From NCBI GenBank assembly GCA_025594325.1, contig JANHCV010000004.1, positions 2,449,225 to 2,513,224 of the forward strand: DNA of 64,000 nt, read 5' to 3'. Position numbers and translations under genes: made by a program. Positions 62,339 to 64,000 of the stretch are shown piece after piece. Every line of letters begins with the position of its first letter. The stretch's first letter is position 1. Under the pieces are notes generated by a model. It worked only from the letters and a program-made list of their open reading frames with translations. It made no database searches and was not told where the DNA came from. The stretch comes from Blastocladiella emersonii ATCC 22665. Taxonomy: Eukaryota > Blastocladiomycota > Blastocladiomycetes > Blastocladiales > Blastocladiaceae.

Positions 62339-63172
62339 ATGCAATCCAATGAACAAAAGCTACCCACCGAGCTGATTGAATCGATCCTCGCGCACGCCGT
62401 CCGACTTGATAGCGACGCGGCGCACCTTGCGGCGTACTTTGCTGCGACCTCGCCGCTTGGCCCCGCGCTTCGTGCACTTCTCAGGTCGCGTCTCGAGCAG
62501 CTACGCAGATCCATCTTCAACGCCGCCCTCGAATGCGGGAACGTCGCGGTGCTTGACCTGTGGCGCGCACTTGTTGTACCGCTTCCCGTCGATCCTACGC
62601 GGATCGCCAACGCGGCGAGCCAATACGGCCACACCAACGTTCTGACGTGGCTCGCCAGCTGGAAAGGCACCGAACTCGAGTACAACGTGCACGCCATCGC
62701 GTTCGCATCGATCAACGGCCGCGCCAACGTGCTCGAGTAGTGGCGTACGTCAGGGTACCCGCTCAGGTTCACTCAGCGGACGATCCGTGGCGTGGCACGC
62801 AACGAGCACATTGAGATGCTGCAGTGGTGGCGCGACTCGGGGCTCCTTGTTGACAAGATGACCTTGAACCTCATGGACGCCGCGTCCAAGGTTGATGTAC
62901 TCGACTGGCTGCTGCGCGAGTCGAGGTGGCCCGCCTTGTACTCTGAGGCCGCCGTGGACGATGTCGCGGCTACTGGGCGGATCGACGTGTTGCGTTGGTG
63001 GCGCAACTCGGGCCTTCCACTCAAGGCGTTGGCCAATGGCATCGCGAGGGCGAGGAAACGCGAACGCGCTGATGCGATTGCGTGGTGGCACGAAGCGGGA
63101 CTCGCCGAGCTGGATATACTGCCACTGGTTCTGATTCCGAGTCCAAATGAATGTACTGGCGATGAGCAGTGA
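62339..63172 (+). pseudogene. ankyrin-like WW-repeat protein, tandem copy 2, one nonsense codon
   Basis: A single frame from ATG 62339 (NEQKLPTELIESILAHAVRL) to TGA near 63172, aligned throughout with copy 1 and broken only by TAG at 62738-62740. That codon falls where copy 1 has the first Trp of LEWWK; here the frame reads RANVLE, stop, WRTSGYPLRF. The downstream part (MLQWWRDSGLLVDKMTLNL, VLRWWRNSGLPLKALANGI) is otherwise intact. It is probably a recent pseudogene by TGG to TAG, although a truncated 133-residue product is possible. Confidence 0.75.
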
Positions 63173-64000
63173 AGTGGACCTGTACTTGAGCAAACCGCTG
63201 GAGTTTGATCAGACACGAGATGCACCACTCAGCCGGCCAGCGCTGACAGGAAGGACCTCAAGTGTGGCAGTGAACTCGTGGTCGCCCCCTCAGGCGCCCA
63301 ACACGGGCAAGCAGGATCGGTGGCGCGGGACACAAGGTCCATTCCGTACTCCTGCGAATAAGGACGTTGAGTGGATGGACATGGTCTAGTCGTTTATGAG
63401 GACAACAACGACAAGTTCCCGCTCGGATCGATCACCGCCGCATTCGCCCGCGAGGCAGAGGCACCTCAACAGTCACGCCCGAAACCATTTGCGTGAGGTT
63501 ACATGGAGATTATTCGTCTATAAAGAGCAGAACGGGCTACGGCGGATGCAAGTTCCTGGGCCGCGGCGGCGCGCTGCGAGCGAACGGGAGGTGTGGCGCC
63601 AAATGATCACGCGATTGAAACGCCAGTCGCGTCAAGACGCGCGTCAACCAGGAACTCGGTCGATCGAAGGCCAGCGGAACCAATACAAAAGTTCCATCTA
63701 ACCCGGTGGCCCGTGTCACTGACTGCAACTAGACGATGCAACGGATTACTGGTGGCAAAGTGTGGGGATGAAAACCAATGTTGCCAGGTCAGAAAATACG
63801 CGAGCACCGCTTCCGCAGCGACGACCTCACCGCTCCGTCACACCCCGTTCGTACGAACGACTTAGTTGGAATATACGAGTGAAAAGGCAAGTTAAAAAAG
63901 GGAAAAGGGGGAAGAGAAGGAGAGAAAGGAGGGGGGAGGGAGGGAGGGAGGGGGGAAGGGGGGACACTTTGAACCGCCATATCTCCCTCGGCTTTTGTCC
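63173..64000. other. intergenic, no gene seen
   Basis: No convincing gene. The stretch is less GC-rich than the rest and contains the purine tract near its end. Confidence 0.4.
63894..63964 (+). repeat. 71-nt uninterrupted purine tract
   Basis: Only A and G from 63894 to 63964, ending in GGG runs spaced by single A (about 63930-63956). The G-rich part could form a G-quadruplex or triplex on the plus strand. Confidence 0.75.

Noticed and set aside
60780-62740. Variant genetic code with TGA or TAG read as Trp
   Set aside because: Many other genes here use TGA, TAG and TAA as normal stops and TGG for Trp; both affected genes are duplicates or remnants.

Overview
The window is nuclear DNA from a GC-rich eukaryote, most likely an early-diverging fungus. 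Third codon positions are almost all G or C. Genes are densely packed on both strands. Introns are short (about 46-80 bp), with GTACGT/GTGCGT donors, CTAAC/CTGAC branch sites and TAG acceptors. Several characters point towards Blastocladiomycota (Allomyces/Blastocladiella/Catenaria type) or a chytrid-grade fungus: a MICU-type mitochondrial calcium gatekeeper (rare in fungi and reported from early-diverging lineages), an animal-like GDP-L-fucose synthase, a Fanzor nuclease, and several genes with ankyrin-like 'LEWWKxSGL' repeats. That placement is inference. I see no rRNA, tRNA or CRISPR array.

Layout. 1-7 kb: the 5' end of a Tyr/Gly/Asp repeat protein, a probable RasGEF-like gene, a gene-poor stretch with two decayed local tandem duplications, a RhoGAP pseudogene and an ankyrin-like gene. 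6.8-34 kb: housekeeping and metabolic genes (AGPAT-like acyltransferase, CPSF6-like RRM protein, SRP68, RMD1/DUF155 protein, RAB5IF-like protein, two tandem secreted class-3 lipases, GDP-L-fucose synthase, COX7A/Cox9, peroxisomal acyl-CoA thioesterase, RNF14/Itt1-type RBR ligase, VPS36, carnitine acetyltransferase). 34-45.3 kb is an accessory island: three tandem paralogues of an unrecognised nuclear-looking family, a 5'-truncated Pif1-type helicase beside a frameshifted divergent gene, and a broken Fanzor (TnpB-like) nuclease gene. 45.7-56.6 kb: MCP1-like membrane protein, F-box/ankyrin-like protein, Spo71-like PH protein, a small HABP4/Stf2-type protein, TRM61, a phosphopantetheinyl transferase and MICU. 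57-61 kb: a decayed non-LTR retrotransposon (RT plus RNase H) abutting the 3' remnant of an M1 aminopeptidase. 61-63.2 kb: two tandem ankyrin-like genes, the second with one nonsense codon.

Main points. (1) A Fanzor-family gene keeps all three RuvC catalytic residues and its zinc finger, but it is broken by an in-frame stop, a frameshift and a 28-bp insertion. (2) That insertion is a 21-bp perfect palindrome (CAGGG... to ...CCCTG) with a 7-bp target duplication. A second element of the same design, also with a 7-bp duplication, lies 9 kb upstream, in front of one of the three paralogues. Together they suggest an ultra-short palindromic insertion family, or footprints of a larger transposon. 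(3) The three-gene tandem family has no recognised relative. Genes that exist only after splicing (52055-52337, 26498-26774, 24264-24449 and the 10716 and VPS36 exons) were rebuilt from splice signals and are listed below.
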